This document shows positions 42,473-53,327 of a stretch of 64,000 nt of DNA, in pieces (the first letter of the stretch is position 1; the number at the start of each line of letters is the position of its first letter). The stretch is from positions 868,001 through 932,000 of the forward strand of contig NZ_QEIJ01000001.1 of assembly GCF_003095395.1 (NCBI RefSeq). The letters run 5' to 3'. The notes under the pieces are model-generated. The model made no database searches. It was not told the origin of the DNA and saw nothing but the letters and a program-made list of their open reading frames with translations. This DNA is from Microbacterium sp. Gd 4-13. Its GTDB lineage: Bacteria; Actinomycetota; Actinomycetes; Actinomycetales; Microbacteriaceae. The position numbers and the translations under genes are program-made.

Positions 42473-43480
42473 CTACGGGTTCGACTCCGCAGCATCCTGC
42501 CCCGCCTGCCGCACACCGTCGGCCGCCTTCTGCGCCTCGCGCACCCGCTTGCGGAGATTCTTGTCGGTGATCTGGCGGTCGCCGACCGCGCCCGGGGTCC
42601 ACAGTTCGACGTCTTCGTCGCCGTAGCTCGACTTCGACGCCCGCCGCTTCTGCTCGGGAGCTACGGCGCCCGGCGCCAAGCGGCGCGCGGTGAGGAGGAA
42701 TCCGGTGTGGGCGATCATGCGGTGGTCTGGACGAACCGCGAGGCCCTCGACGTGCCACCCGCGCACCATCGTCTCGTTCGCGTCGGGCTCGGTGAACAGG
42801 CCCGTCGCGCGGATGAACTCGGCCACGCGGCTGAGCTGGGTCGCGGTCGCGACGTAGCAGAGCACGACGCCGCCCGGTGTCAGGGCATCGGCGACGACGT
42901 CGATGCACTCCCACGGCGCGAGCATGTCGAGCACCACGCGGTCGACCGACGCGGGGGCGACGGCCTCGGGGAGGGCCTCGACGAGATCGCCGACGACGAC
43001 GTCCCACGTCGCCGGAGACTCTCCGACGTAGGTTTCGACGTTGGCCCGGGCGACCTCGGCGAACTCCTCGCGGCGTTCGAACGAGACGAGCCGGCCGGTC
43101 GCTCCGATCGCCCGCAGGAGCCAGAGCGAGAGCGCCCCCGAACCGACGCCCGCCTCGACGACGACGGCGCCGGGGAAGATATCGGCCTGGGAGAGGATCT
43201 GCGCGGCATCCTTCGGGTAGACGATCGCGGCACCGCGGGGCATCGACATCACGAAGTCGCGCAGGAGCGGCCGGAGCGCGAGGTACTCGTGACCGGAGCT
43301 GTTCACCACCACGCTCCCGTCGGGCTGCCCGACGAGCGCCTCGTGACGGAGCACGCCGTGGTGCGTGTGGAGTTCTCCGCCGTCGCGGAGGGTGATGGTC
43401 GACAGACGGCCCTTGGGGCCCGTCAGCTGCACACGATCACCGACGCGGAAGGGGCCGCTCAGCCGGGGAATCTCGCTCAT
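42473..43480 (-). CDS. trmI: tRNA (adenine-N1)-methyltransferase (position 58)
   Basis: A 335-residue SAM-dependent enzyme methylating A58 in the tRNA T-loop. The N-terminal GPFRVGDRVQLTGPKGRLST is a small beta domain. The Rossmann domain has motif I VVVEAGVGSGALSLWLLRAI and MLAPWECIDVVADALTPGGV. VVLCYVATATQLSRVAEFIR completes the fold. The ATG at 43480 overlaps the HAD gene stop (ATGA). In many actinobacteria trmI sits beside the proteasomal ATPase gene; here it does not. Confidence 0.94.
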   Translation of the reverse strand: MSEIPRLSGPFRVGDRVQLTGPKGRLSTITLRDGGELHTHHGVLRHEALVGQPDGSVVVNSSGHEYLALRPLLRDFVMSMPRGAAIVYPKDAAQILSQADIFPGAVVVEAGVGSGALSLWLLRAIGATGRLVSFERREEFAEVARANVETYVGESPATWDVVVGDLVEALPEAVAPASVDRVVLDMLAPWECIDVVADALTPGGVVLCYVATATQLSRVAEFIRATGLFTEPDANETMVRGWHVEGLAVRPDHRMIAHTGFLLTARRLAPGAVAPEQKRRASKSSYGDEDVELWTPGAVGDRQITDKNLRKRVREAQKAADGVRQAGQDAAESNP

Positions 43481-44160
43481 CGTGCGTCCACCGCTCGCGC
43501 GTGGGCGGTGTGCAGGGCGGCGAGATCGGCCGCGGTGCGGCCCTCGAGACTCGGCCACAGCTCGTGCGCACCCACGCCCTCGAGCGGCAGCATCAGGGGA
43601 ACGCCCAGGCTGACGGCTCCGCTCGCCACGGCCGATCGCAGGCCGTTCGGGGAGTCCTCGATCGCGACCGCGTCGGCGACGTCGACTCCGAGCGCTTCGC
43701 ACGCCTGGAGGTAGGGGTCGGGGAAGGGCTTCGGGCGGCGGGCGTCATCGCCCGCGATGACGACGTCGAAGGCATCGAAGTCGATCAGGTCGACGACCGT
43801 ATCGGCCATCCGCCGCATGGACATGGTCACGAGGGCGGTCTTCACGCCCTGCGCCTTGAGGTCGGCGAGCAGCTCGCGCGCGCCCGGGCGGAAGGGCACA
43901 CCGGTCTCGGCGAGGCGCGCCATGACCGAGTCGGTCAGGTGATCGATGATCTCCGTGACGCTCATACGTACCCCGGCGGCCTGGAAGATCCGCGCGGAGT
44001 CTTCGAGGCCCAGGCCGACGAGGCCCAGCGCCTGCTCGTGCGACCAGGTTCCGCCGTAGCTCTCCACAAGCGGCGTCTCGGCCGCCATCCAGTACGGCTC
44101 GGTATCGACGAGCGTGCCGTCCATGTCCCACAGGACGGCCGCGGGCATGGTTCTGGTCAT
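43477..44160 (-). CDS. HAD-superfamily phosphatase
   Basis: A 227-residue HAD subfamily IA hydrolase. Motif I is WDMDGTLVDTEPYW (nucleophilic Asp), motif II TMSMRR, the motif III Lys lies in DDARRPKPFPDPYLQA and motif IV is AIEDSPNGLRSA. A helical cap (about residues 20-85) points to a beta-phosphoglucomutase/phosphatase-like enzyme for small phosphomonoesters. The ATG at 44160 follows TACGAT (44167-44172, minus strand) by 6 nt, so it is leaderless. It heads a two-gene unit with trmI. Confidence 0.92.
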   Translation of the reverse strand: MTRTMPAAVLWDMDGTLVDTEPYWMAAETPLVESYGGTWSHEQALGLVGLGLEDSARIFQAAGVRMSVTEIIDHLTDSVMARLAETGVPFRPGARELLADLKAQGVKTALVTMSMRRMADTVVDLIDFDAFDVVIAGDDARRPKPFPDPYLQACEALGVDVADAVAIEDSPNGLRSAVASGAVSLGVPLMLPLEGVGAHELWPSLEGRTAADLAALHTAHARAVDAR

Positions 44161-44263
44161 CCGTCCATCGTAACCGTGACGACCCTCGCACCCGGGTCCG
44201 CGGGCCGCTCCGACGGGAGAAGCACCTATCCTTGATGCATCCCGTCCCGGCAGAGGAGGTTGC

Positions 44264-45133
44264 GTGGAAGCACTGGGTCGCCGAATCATCGTCTGCGCGT
44301 TCGACGGATGGAACGACGCGGGCGAAGCGGCATCCGCCGCCGTCTCGCTCCTGCGCGAACAGGGCGAGTACGAGCCCGTCTTCTCCGCCGACCCCGAGCT
44401 GTACTTCGATTACCAGTACACCCGCCCCCACATGGTCGCCGACGGCGACGGCGGGCGGAGCCTGCGGTGGCCCGAGGCCACGCTCTACCGGCCCACCCGC
44501 ACCCAGCGCGGCGCGACGCAGCTCTGGGTGCTCACCGGCGTCGAGCCCGCCCGCGCGTGGCAGGCGTTCGCCAGCGAGTTCGTCGACGTCGCCCTGCGCG
44601 AGGACATCACGGGCTTCGTCTCGCTGGGCTCGATGATGTCGGACGTTCCGCACACGCGGCCGATCTCGATCTTCGCGGGCAGCGATAACGAGAGCGTCCG
44701 CGATCAGCTGGGTCTCGAGCGCAGCACCTACGAGGGGCCCGTCGGAATCCTGTCGGTGCTCGGCAGCGCCGCGGATGCCGCGGGCATCCCGTCGGCGAGC
44801 CTGTGGGCCAGCATCCCCCACTACGTCGCCGGACACACCCCCTCGCCGAAGGCGACCCTCGCGCTCCTCGACCGACTCGAAGACGTCACCGGCGCCGAGG
44901 TGCCGCGCGCAACCCTCGCCGCCGACGCCGCCGCGTGGGAGGCTTCCATCGACGCGGCCGCGGCCGACGACGAGGAGATGACCGACTACATCCGGCAGCT
45001 CGAGCAGACCCGCGACACATGGGACTCGCCCGAGGCGTCCGGAGACGCCATCGCGCAGGAGTTCGAGCGCTACCTGCGCCGAGGCGGCGACGGACCGACG
45101 AAACCCGGCAGGGACGACACACCCCGACGCTGA
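44264..45133 (+). CDS. PAC2-family protein
   Basis: A 289-residue PAC2 domain protein (proteasome assembly chaperone 2 fold). IIVCAFDGWNDAGEAASAAV and FDYQYTRPHMVADGDG are the family blocks, with SIPHYVAGHTPSPKATLALL near residue 190. The C-terminal 60 residues are acidic and helical. GTG start at 44264 with a strong ribosome-binding site GAGGAGG. Actinobacterial PAC2 proteins are of unknown function; this genome segment shows no proteasome genes although the rest of that neighbourhood is here. Confidence 0.9.
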   Translation: MEALGRRIIVCAFDGWNDAGEAASAAVSLLREQGEYEPVFSADPELYFDYQYTRPHMVADGDGGRSLRWPEATLYRPTRTQRGATQLWVLTGVEPARAWQAFASEFVDVALREDITGFVSLGSMMSDVPHTRPISIFAGSDNESVRDQLGLERSTYEGPVGILSVLGSAADAAGIPSASLWASIPHYVAGHTPSPKATLALLDRLEDVTGAEVPRATLAADAAAWEASIDAAAADDEEMTDYIRQLEQTRDTWDSPEASGDAIAQEFERYLRRGGDGPTKPGRDDTPRR

Positions 45134-45152
45134 GCCGGGGGTCGCCCCGCCG

Positions 45153-46613
<1,461 letters not shown>

Positions 46614-46735
46614 CGATGGCCCTTCACGGCGTCGCGACGGGTGGCACGCGCCATCGCCGAACCTATCTGTACGAGAGCCGACGACATCCGCTCTTGACGA
46701 ACCGGCCGGAATACGCTTGTGCCCGAGCTCGACGA

Positions 46736-47566
46736 TCAGTAGGCCTGGAGCACCCCGGTCGACAGCAGCACGATCAGCACCACGCCGAGCACCACGCGGT
46801 AGACCACGAAGGGCAGGAAGCTGCGCTTCTTGATGTACTGCATGAGGAAGGCGATCACCGCGAGTCCGACGGCGAAGGCGACCACCGTCGCGATGGCCGT
46901 CTCACCGGCACCGTAGGGCCCGCCGGGCTCTTCGAAGCTCTGGTACAGCTCATAGAAGCCGCTGCCGAACACGGCGGGTACGGCGAGGAGGAACGCGTAC
47001 TCCGCCGCGGCCGGGCGTGTGTAGCCCAGCGCCAGCCCGAGGGTGGTGGTGGCGCCCGACCGCGACACGCCCGGGACGAGTGCGAGAGCCTGCGCGAAGC
47101 CGAGGCCGAGGCCGTGCGGGAAGGTCATCTGCTCCATCTCGCGGCGCCGAGCGCCCCAGCGGTCGGCGGCTCCGAGAAGCAGGCCGAACACGATGAGCAC
47201 GATCGCGACCAGCCAGAGGTTGCGGAACGTGTCGCGGATCACGCTCTGGAACGCGAAACCCAGCACACCGATCGGCAGCGTTCCGACGATGATCAGCCAG
47301 CCCAGGCGCGCATCGGGGTCGTTGCGCGGCACCTTCCCCGTCAGCGACTGCGCCCATCGCGTGATGATGCGCACGATCGTCTTCCAGAAGTAGAGCAATA
47401 CCGCCAGTTCGGTGCCGATCTGGGTGATCGCGGTGAAGGTCGCCCCCGGATCGGTGGCCGACGGCAGGAACTCCCCCACGATGCGCAGGTGCGCGCTGGA
47501 GGAGATCGGCAAGAACTCGGTCAGTCCCTGGACCAGACCGAGGACGATGGCCTCGATGAACTGCAT
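46736..47566 (-). CDS. uppP: Undecaprenyl-diphosphatase UppP (BacA type)
   Basis: A 276-residue integral membrane phosphatase that recycles undecaprenyl pyrophosphate for cell-wall synthesis and confers bacitracin tolerance. Diagnostic motifs are [20 protein letters not shown] near the N-terminus (Glu/Ser active-site region) and [17 protein letters not shown]. About eight helices. It lies 8 nt after the M20 peptidase stop with AGGAGC as ribosome-binding site, so the two are probably co-transcribed. Confidence 0.96.
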   Translation of the reverse strand: MQFIEAIVLGLVQGLTEFLPISSSAHLRIVGEFLPSATDPGATFTAITQIGTELAVLLYFWKTIVRIITRWAQSLTGKVPRNDPDARLGWLIIVGTLPIGVLGFAFQSVIRDTFRNLWLVAIVLIVFGLLLGAADRWGARRREMEQMTFPHGLGLGFAQALALVPGVSRSGATTTLGLALGYTRPAAAEYAFLLAVPAVFGSGFYELYQSFEEPGGPYGAGETAIATVVAFAVGLAVIAFLMQYIKKRSFLPFVVYRVVLGVVLIVLLSTGVLQAY

Positions 47567-47574
47567 GTGCGCTC

Positions 47575-48879
47575 CTAGTAGGTCCGGATGAGGTCGGTCA
47601 GCACCCGCTGGCCGAACACGAGTGCGTCGACGGGCACGCGCTCGTCGACGCCGTGGAACATGCCGGTGAAGTCGAGGTCGGCCGGCAGGCGCAGCGGAGC
47701 GAATCCGTAGCCAGCGATGCCGAGGGCGGCCAGCGCCTTGTTGTCAGTGCCGGCGCCCAGCAGGTACGGGATCACGGGGACGCCGGGGTCGTGGCGGCCG
47801 AGCGACGACACCATCGCCTCCACCAGGTCACCCCGGAACGGCACCTCGAGGCCGATGTCCTGGTGCACGATCTCGATGTCGACCTCGTCGCCGACGATGT
47901 GGCGGATCTCCTCGAGCGACTCCGCCTCGGTGCCCGGGAGCACACGCACGTCGATGAGCGCTTCGGCACGATCGGGGATCACGTTGTGCTTGTACCCCGC
48001 GGTCAGGCCGGTCGGGTTGGTCGTCGTCCGCAGTGTCGAGCGGAGGAAGGCGGATGCTGCTCCCGCCCGCTCGGCGAGGGCATCGGGGTCGCCCCCGGCG
48101 GAATCGCCCGTGAGGCGGGTGACCGCATCCAGGAACTCGGTGGTCGTGTCGGTGAGGCGCACCGGCCAGGCGGCCCGGCCCAGACGTGCGACGGCCTCGG
48201 CGAGCTTCGTGACGGCGTTGTCGGGGTGGAGCCTGCTGCCGTGGCCGGCACGACCCCGGGCGACGAGCTTCATCCAGATGAGGGCCTTCTCGCCCACCTG
48301 GAGCAGGTAGGCGCGGCGGTCGTCGAACGAGATCGAGTAGCCGCCGACCTCGCTGATGGCCTCGGTGGCGCCGGCGAACCACTCGGGACGATCGCGGACC
48401 ACGAGAGCCGAGCCCTCCACTCCCCCGTTCTCCTCGTCGGCGAAGAACGCCAGGATGAGGTCGCGTTCGGGCTGCTCGCCCGCGCGCAGCAGGTCGGCGA
48501 CGGCGGTGAGGATCATGGCGTTCATGTTCTTCATGTCGACGGCGCCCCGGCCCCACAGCATCCCGTCGCGGATCTCGCCCGCGAACGGGTCGACGCTCCA
48601 GTCTTCGGCGATCGCCGGAACGACGTCGAGGTGACCGTGCAGGATCAGCGCGGGCTTGTCCTGGTTGCGCCCCGCGACCCGCGCGACGACGTTGGTGCGT
48701 CGCGGAATGGGTTCGTAGTACTCGGTGGTCAGCCCGAGCCCCTCGAGGTAGGCCCCGACGTACTCGGCGGCTTCGCGCTCGCCGTGCGCCGTCCCCCCGC
48801 CGAAGTTCGAGGTGTCGAACCGGATGAGGTCCGCGGCGATCCGGGCGACCTCGGGAAGGCCGTCGTCAGGCGTGGGCAT
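47575..48879 (-). CDS. M20-family metallopeptidase/amidohydrolase
   Basis: A 434-residue di-zinc hydrolase. [15 protein letters not shown] holds the first His and Asp, [10 protein letters not shown] the bridging Asp, [12 protein letters not shown] the Glu pair, and [20 protein letters not shown] the C-terminal region. A dimerisation domain lies between. M20 enzymes act as dipeptidases, carboxypeptidases or acyl-amino acid hydrolases; the exact substrate is unknown. The ATG at 48879 follows TAACCT (48887-48892, minus strand) by 7 nt. The longer upstream frame is not used. Confidence 0.92.
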   Translation of the reverse strand: MPTPDDGLPEVARIAADLIRFDTSNFGGGTAHGEREAAEYVGAYLEGLGLTTEYYEPIPRRTNVVARVAGRNQDKPALILHGHLDVVPAIAEDWSVDPFAGEIRDGMLWGRGAVDMKNMNAMILTAVADLLRAGEQPERDLILAFFADEENGGVEGSALVVRDRPEWFAGATEAISEVGGYSISFDDRRAYLLQVGEKALIWMKLVARGRAGHGSRLHPDNAVTKLAEAVARLGRAAWPVRLTDTTTEFLDAVTRLTGDSAGGDPDALAERAGAASAFLRSTLRTTTNPTGLTAGYKHNVIPDRAEALIDVRVLPGTEAESLEEIRHIVGDEVDIEIVHQDIGLEVPFRGDLVEAMVSSLGRHDPGVPVIPYLLGAGTDNKALAALGIAGYGFAPLRLPADLDFTGMFHGVDERVPVDALVFGQRVLTDLIRTY

Positions 48880-49101
48880 GAGGGCTAGGTTATCGCCCCG
48901 CCGCGTCGGTCTTGTTTCGGCGCAGTGCGTGCGCGTCGCGAATCCGCACGGGCCCGCTCGAATCGACATCGACGGGTCGATCCGCCGTGCGGGTTCGCCC
49001 GCCCGGGTGTGGATTCGCGCGTCGGAGCCCGGCGTGGTTCGCCGTGCGTTCCGGTGCATGGTAGTGTCGTTCCTCGGTTGCGAAACCGAAAAACACCCAC
49101 T

Positions 49102-49187
49102 GCGCGGGTGGCGGAATAGGTAGACGCGCTAGCTTGAGGTGCTAGTGCCCGTATTAGGGCGTGGGGGTTCAAGTCCCCCCTCGCGCA
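49102..49187 (+). tRNA. tRNA-Leu (GAG)
   Basis: An 86-nt type II tRNA. The acceptor stem GCGCGGG pairs with CTCGCGC (one G-T) and the discriminator is A. The anticodon loop TTGAGGT between CTAGC and GCTAG gives anticodon GAG. A long variable arm (TGCCCGTATTAGGGCGT) and the T-arm GGGGG-TTCAAGT-CCCCC follow. CCA is not encoded. It reads CUC/CUU Leu codons. Confidence 0.97.
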
Positions 49188-49193
49188 CAGAAT

Positions 49194-49227
49194 GACGAAC
49201 GGCTCCCCGACAGGGGGGCCGTTCGTC
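49194..49227 (+). terminator. Terminator of tRNA-Leu
   Basis: GACGAACGGCTCCCC and GGGGGGCCGTTCGTC pair over 15 bp (one G-T pair) with a four-base loop, starting 6 nt after the tRNA. No T-tract beyond TT. Confidence 0.8.
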
Positions 49228-49238
49228 GTTGTGCGCCC

Positions 49239-49301
49239 AGACATCACGATCGGCCGAGACATCGCGCCAGGCGGCGCGTCTCGGCCGATCGTGGGTGTGT
49301 C
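49239..49301. repeat. Imperfect palindromic repeat element, copy 2
   Basis: AGACATC (49239-49245) leads into perfect 16-bp arms CACGATCGGCCGAGAC (49245-49260) and GTCTCGGCCGATCGTG (49278-49293) around a CGCGCC-AGGC-GGCGCG centre. It is the better-preserved relative of 8028-8088 and has the same order of blocks. It lies between the tRNA terminator and the stop of the VIT1 gene. Confidence 0.7.
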
Positions 49302-50400
49302 AGCCGGCGGAGACGCCGAAGAGCAGGCCGAGCGCGTAGGTGACGGCGGCGGCGCCGTAGCCGATGAGCAGCTGCCGGAGGGCGCGGCGCAGGGGTGGTC
49401 CGCCCGAGAGCAGCCCGACCATCGCGCCCGTGACGAACAGCGCGATGCCGACGAGGGCGAGGGCGAGCACGACGGCCGCGAGGCCGGAGAGCCCGAAGAT
49501 CCACGGCAGCACCGGGATGATCGCGCCCGAGGCGAAGAACAGGAAGCTCGAGATCGACGCACCCCAGGCGCCGCCCACGATCTCGTGCTCGCCGGATGCT
49601 TCGTGGGCGCGCGGGTTCGGGAGCCCGGGCCGGCGCGAATCCTCGACGACGCGGCGGGCGTTCTCGAGAGCCTCCTCGGGATCCATCCCCCGTGCGCGGT
49701 AGACGAGTGCCAGCTCGTTCGCGTCGATGTCGAGGTGCGGGATCGCCGCGTCGGCGAAATCGCTCGGCTCGGTCGAGGCGAGCAGCTCGCGCTGCGAGCG
49801 GACCGAGACGAACTCCCCCGCGCCCATCGACAGGGCGCCGGCGAGAAGACCCGCGATGCCGCTGAAGAGCACGAACCCGGGCGCGACCCCGGTCGCCCCG
49901 ATCCCCATCACCAGCGCGAGGTTGGAGACGAGTCCGTCGTTCGCGCCGAAGACGGCGGCCCGGAAAGTGCCCGAGAGCCGTCGACGCCCGCGCGCGGCCA
50001 GGCCCCGCACCACCTCGTGGTGCACCTTCTCGTCGGCGGCCATGGCCGCGGTCGCGTACGGCTCGTCGTCGTAGGGCGACCGCGCCTCGGCGTTCTGGGC
50101 CAGGGCGAGCACGAAGATCGAACCGAATCGCTGCGCCATCCATCCCAGCATCCGCCCGCCCAGCCCGGGCCGCGGAAGGCGTGCCGGTTCGCCGCCGAGG
50201 AGCTCGAGCCAGTGCGCCTCGTGCCGCCCCTCGGCATCGGCGAGAGCGAGCAGGATTGCGCGCTCCTCTCCCGAGCGGCGGGCGGCGAGCCGTCGGTAGA
50301 TCTTCGCCTCGGCACGCTCTTCGACGAGGTATCTCGCCCACCGCCGTCGGTCTCGGGGAGTGGGCGCAGCCGTCACGGTCGTTCGGTCCTCTTCATTCAT
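49300..50400 (-). CDS. Ferritin-like domain fused to a VIT1/CCC1 iron/manganese transporter
   Basis: A 366-residue fusion. The first 130 residues form a rubrerythrin/erythrin-like four-helix domain with possible metal ligands in LVEERAEAKIYRRLA, ALADAEGRHEAHW and ADEKVHHEVVRG. The rest is a five-helix VIT1/CCC1 transporter (GANDGLVSNLALVMGIGATG, SMGAGEFVSVRSQRELL). The family exports Fe2+ or Mn2+ (compare MbfA). The ATG at 50400 is preferred over the GTG at 50412 because GAGGTGAG is well placed before it. Confidence 0.9.
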   Translation of the reverse strand: MNEEDRTTVTAAPTPRDRRRWARYLVEERAEAKIYRRLAARRSGEERAILLALADAEGRHEAHWLELLGGEPARLPRPGLGGRMLGWMAQRFGSIFVLALAQNAEARSPYDDEPYATAAMAADEKVHHEVVRGLAARGRRRLSGTFRAAVFGANDGLVSNLALVMGIGATGVAPGFVLFSGIAGLLAGALSMGAGEFVSVRSQRELLASTEPSDFADAAIPHLDIDANELALVYRARGMDPEEALENARRVVEDSRRPGLPNPRAHEASGEHEIVGGAWGASISSFLFFASGAIIPVLPWIFGLSGLAAVVLALALVGIALFVTGAMVGLLSGGPPLRRALRQLLIGYGAAAVTYALGLLFGVSAG

Positions 50401-50490
50401 CCGGAAACTCACCTCACGCTAACGGCGCGCACGACGGCGCCTCCTCGAAAGCCCGGGATTGCCAGCATTTCGGGGCTCCGAACCGGGGGC

Positions 50491-52353
50491 TCAGGAGTGC
50501 ACGCGCTTGCGCAGTACCTCGATGCGCGCCTGCAACTGCGCCACGGTCGCGTGCGAGACCGCCGGGCCGCCGCAGATGCGCCGCAGCTCCGCGTGAACGA
50601 GTCCGTGGGCCTCGCCGCTCTGGCGCGCGTACAGCCCGACCAGGCTGTTGAGCAGTTGCCGCTGTTCTTTGAGCGTGCGATGAAGTGCCGCAGGAGGTGC
50701 GTCGACGGGGGCCGCGTCACCCGCGGGTGCCTCGCGCTCCTTCGCCTCGCGAGCCGAGCGGTGGCGCCCCTGTTTGGCCTGCCGCGCCATCAGCACCTCG
50801 TGCACATGCTCGGGTTCGAGCAGTCCTGGAATACCGAGGAACTCCTCCTCCTCCAGGGTTCCGGGAACAGCCAGCTGGCCGAACTCCTTGCCGTCGAACA
50901 GCACTCGGTCGAAGTGCGCGAGCGAGCCCATGGCCTGGAACTGGAACTCCTGCTCGAGCGCGTCGGAGGCTTTGTCCTCGCGCTCGGCGGCGTTCATCAT
51001 GTCTTCTTCGGCGTTCCAGTCGTCGCCGTCGCTGTCGCGGTCGAGGGCGTGGTCGCGCTGGCGCTCCATCTCGCCGGCGAGGGCGAGCAGGTTCGGCACG
51101 TGGGGCAGGAACACGCTCGCCGTCTCGCCGCGACGCCGGGCTCGCACGAAACGGCCGATCGCCTGGGCGAAGAACAGCGGCGTCGATGCCGAGGTCGCGT
51201 AGACGCCCACCGCCAGACGTGGCACGTCGACACCCTCCGACACCATGCGCACGGCGACCATCCACCGGCTGTCGTCGTTCGAGAACCTCTCGATGCGCGA
51301 CGACGCCTCAGCCTCGTCCGAGAGCACGACGGTCGGCGCCTCGCCCGTCAGCCCCTCGAGGATGGCGGCGTACGCGCGCGCGGCGGTCTGGTCGGTGGCG
51401 ATGACGAGCCCGCCCGCGTCGGGCACCTGCTCGCGCACCTCGGTGAGTCGGCGATCGGCCGAGCGCAGCACGGCCGGGATCCACTCGCCGTTGGGGTCGA
51501 GCGCGGTGCGCCACGCCTGCGACGTGATGTCTTTGGTGTTGTCCTGCCCGAGCTGGGCCTCCATCTCTTCGCCGGCCTTCGTGCGCCAGCGCATCGAGCC
51601 GGCGTAGACCAGGAAGAGCACCGGTCGGACGACGCCGTCCTCGAGCGCGCGCTTGTAGCCGTAGCTGTAATCGGTGCGCGAGATGCGGATGTTGTTGGCG
51701 TCGGGGTGGTACTCGACGAACGGGATCGGCGCGGTGTCGCTGCGGAACGGTGTTCCCGACAGCAGCAGGCGGCGGGTCGCGCGACCGTAGGCCTCGCGAA
51801 GCGCATCGCCCCAGCTGAGCGCGTCACCGCCGTGGTGCACCTCGTCGAGGATGACGAGGGTGCGGGCGTTCATGATGAGGTCGTGATGGACGGATGCTTT
51901 CGTCGCGACCTGCGCGTAGGTGACGGCGACGCCGTGGTACTGCCTGGACGGCACCGAGTGGCGGTTGCTGAAGAACGGGTCGAGGCGGATCGAGACGCGG
52001 GCCGCAGCATCCGCCCACTGGGTCTTCAGGTGCTCCGTGGGCGCGACGACGACGATGCGGTCGACGACGTTGCGACGCAGCAGCTCACTGGCGAGCCTCA
52101 GTGCGAACGTCGTCTTGCCGGCGCCGGGGGTGGCCGCCGCGAGGAAGTCGCGCGGTCCCTTTCCGACCCCGTCGGGACCGTCGGCGCCGAAGTAGATGTC
52201 GAGGGCTTCGGCCTGCCAGGCGCGAAGGCGCTGGGCGGTGCCCCAGGGGGCGCGTTGCGGGTAGGTGGGAGAGAGGTGCTCGGCGGCGAAGCTGCCGAAA
52301 TGCGGGTCGTTCTCGTCTGTTCCGGGAGGGTTCGTGAGCGTTCCGTCTTCCAC
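50491..52353 (-). CDS. DEAD/DEAH-box superfamily 2 helicase
   Basis: A 620-residue SF2 enzyme. Motif I is ATPGAGKTTFALRLA, Ia VVVAPTEHLKTQW, II LDEVHHGGD, III LLLSGTPFRSD, V VRMVSEGVDVPRLAVGVYAT and VI AQAIGRFVRARRRGE. It resembles the XPB/type I restriction-like branch. The C-terminal 200 residues are charged and helical and match no domain I know. The GTG at 52353 has AAAGGAGG just 3 nt upstream, closer than usual; an ATG 12 codons upstream is the alternative. The nucleic acid target is unknown. Confidence 0.9.
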   Translation of the reverse strand: MEDGTLTNPPGTDENDPHFGSFAAEHLSPTYPQRAPWGTAQRLRAWQAEALDIYFGADGPDGVGKGPRDFLAAATPGAGKTTFALRLASELLRRNVVDRIVVVAPTEHLKTQWADAAARVSIRLDPFFSNRHSVPSRQYHGVAVTYAQVATKASVHHDLIMNARTLVILDEVHHGGDALSWGDALREAYGRATRRLLLSGTPFRSDTAPIPFVEYHPDANNIRISRTDYSYGYKRALEDGVVRPVLFLVYAGSMRWRTKAGEEMEAQLGQDNTKDITSQAWRTALDPNGEWIPAVLRSADRRLTEVREQVPDAGGLVIATDQTAARAYAAILEGLTGEAPTVVLSDEAEASSRIERFSNDDSRWMVAVRMVSEGVDVPRLAVGVYATSASTPLFFAQAIGRFVRARRRGETASVFLPHVPNLLALAGEMERQRDHALDRDSDGDDWNAEEDMMNAAEREDKASDALEQEFQFQAMGSLAHFDRVLFDGKEFGQLAVPGTLEEEEFLGIPGLLEPEHVHEVLMARQAKQGRHRSAREAKEREAPAGDAAPVDAPPAALHRTLKEQRQLLNSLVGLYARQSGEAHGLVHAELRRICGGPAVSHATVAQLQARIEVLRKRVHS

Positions 52354-52478
52354 GTTCCTCCTTTCCGATGCGTCGAGCGCAAACATCAACGATAGGTCGT
52401 CGCGCCGACATCCGACTCCGCCGACGACGATGGAGGGAGTGCGGCCTCCCCGCTAGCCTGGAAACGGAGGTCCTGCTG

Positions 52479-53327
52479 ATGATCGAGTCCGAGAAACTGC
52501 ACCAAGACAACGCCGGCCCCCACCCGTGGCGCCGGTACGTCGCCCTCGGCGACTCGTTCACCGAGGGCATCGGAGACCCCGTGCCGGGCGGACACCGCGG
52601 CTGGGCCGACCGGGTCGCGGAGGTGCTCGCCACCCAGGTCGATGACTTCGCCTACGCCAACCTCGCGGTGCGCGGAAAGCTGATCGCCCAGATCGTCGCC
52701 GACCAGATCGAACCGGCCCTCGCGCTCCAGCCCGACCTCATCACGATCTCGGCGGGTGGCAACGACGTGATCCGCCCGGGCACCGACCCCGACCAGGTCG
52801 CGCAGCAGTTCGAAGACGCCATCGTGCGGCTCTCCGCGGGCGGAGCCACGATCGTCGTCTTCACCGGGATCGACACGCACTTCACCCCGGTGTTCCGCAA
52901 CATCCGCGGAAAGGTCGCGATCTACAACGAGAACATCCGCGCCATCGCCGACAGGTACGACTGCGTCGTCGCCGACCAGTGGGGTCTCAAGGAGATCCAG
53001 GACATGCGGTTCTTCGACGACGACCGTCTGCACATGAACCCGCTCGGCCACCACGAGGTGGCCCGGATGGTGCTGCGCGCGTTGAACGTCCCGAACGACC
53101 TTCAACCCATGCAGCCCGATCCGCTGGGCGTGACGACCTGGCGTGAAGCGCGCGAGAAGGACTTCGTCTGGGCCCGCACGCACCTCGTGCCGTGGGTGCT
53201 GCGGCGGCTGCGGCACCAGTCGTCGGGCGATCTGATCCAGGCCAAACGCCCGGAGCCGACGCCGATCTTCGTCCGCGCGGTGGAGTCGGATGCCGCGAAC
53301 AGCGGCGCACAGCCCGGCCAGCTCTAA
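52479..53327 (+). CDS. SGNH/GDSL-family hydrolase
   Basis: A 282-residue cytosolic GDSL esterase paralogous to the gene at 6659. Block I is ALGDSFTEGIGDPV, block III SAGGNDVIRPG, and block V DRLHMNPLGHHEVARM. The tail VPWVLRRLRHQSSGDLIQAK mirrors the paralogue. The ATG at 52479 has ACGGAGG 8 nt upstream. A TAGCCT hexamer at 52454 is a possible -10. Its stop overlaps the convergent methyltransferase gene by 4 bp. Confidence 0.92.
   Translation: MIESEKLHQDNAGPHPWRRYVALGDSFTEGIGDPVPGGHRGWADRVAEVLATQVDDFAYANLAVRGKLIAQIVADQIEPALALQPDLITISAGGNDVIRPGTDPDQVAQQFEDAIVRLSAGGATIVVFTGIDTHFTPVFRNIRGKVAIYNENIRAIADRYDCVVADQWGLKEIQDMRFFDDDRLHMNPLGHHEVARMVLRALNVPNDLQPMQPDPLGVTTWREAREKDFVWARTHLVPWVLRRLRHQSSGDLIQAKRPEPTPIFVRAVESDAANSGAQPGQL

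Noticed and set aside
44264..45133. PAC2 protein as evidence for a proteasome
   Set aside because: Bacterial PAC2 proteins occur without proteasomes and no prcBA, mpa or pup gene is in the window.
45136..45149. CGGGG-GTCG-CCCCG as a terminator between PAC2 and the kinase
   Set aside because: Only a 5-bp stem without a T-tract, within expectation for this GC content.
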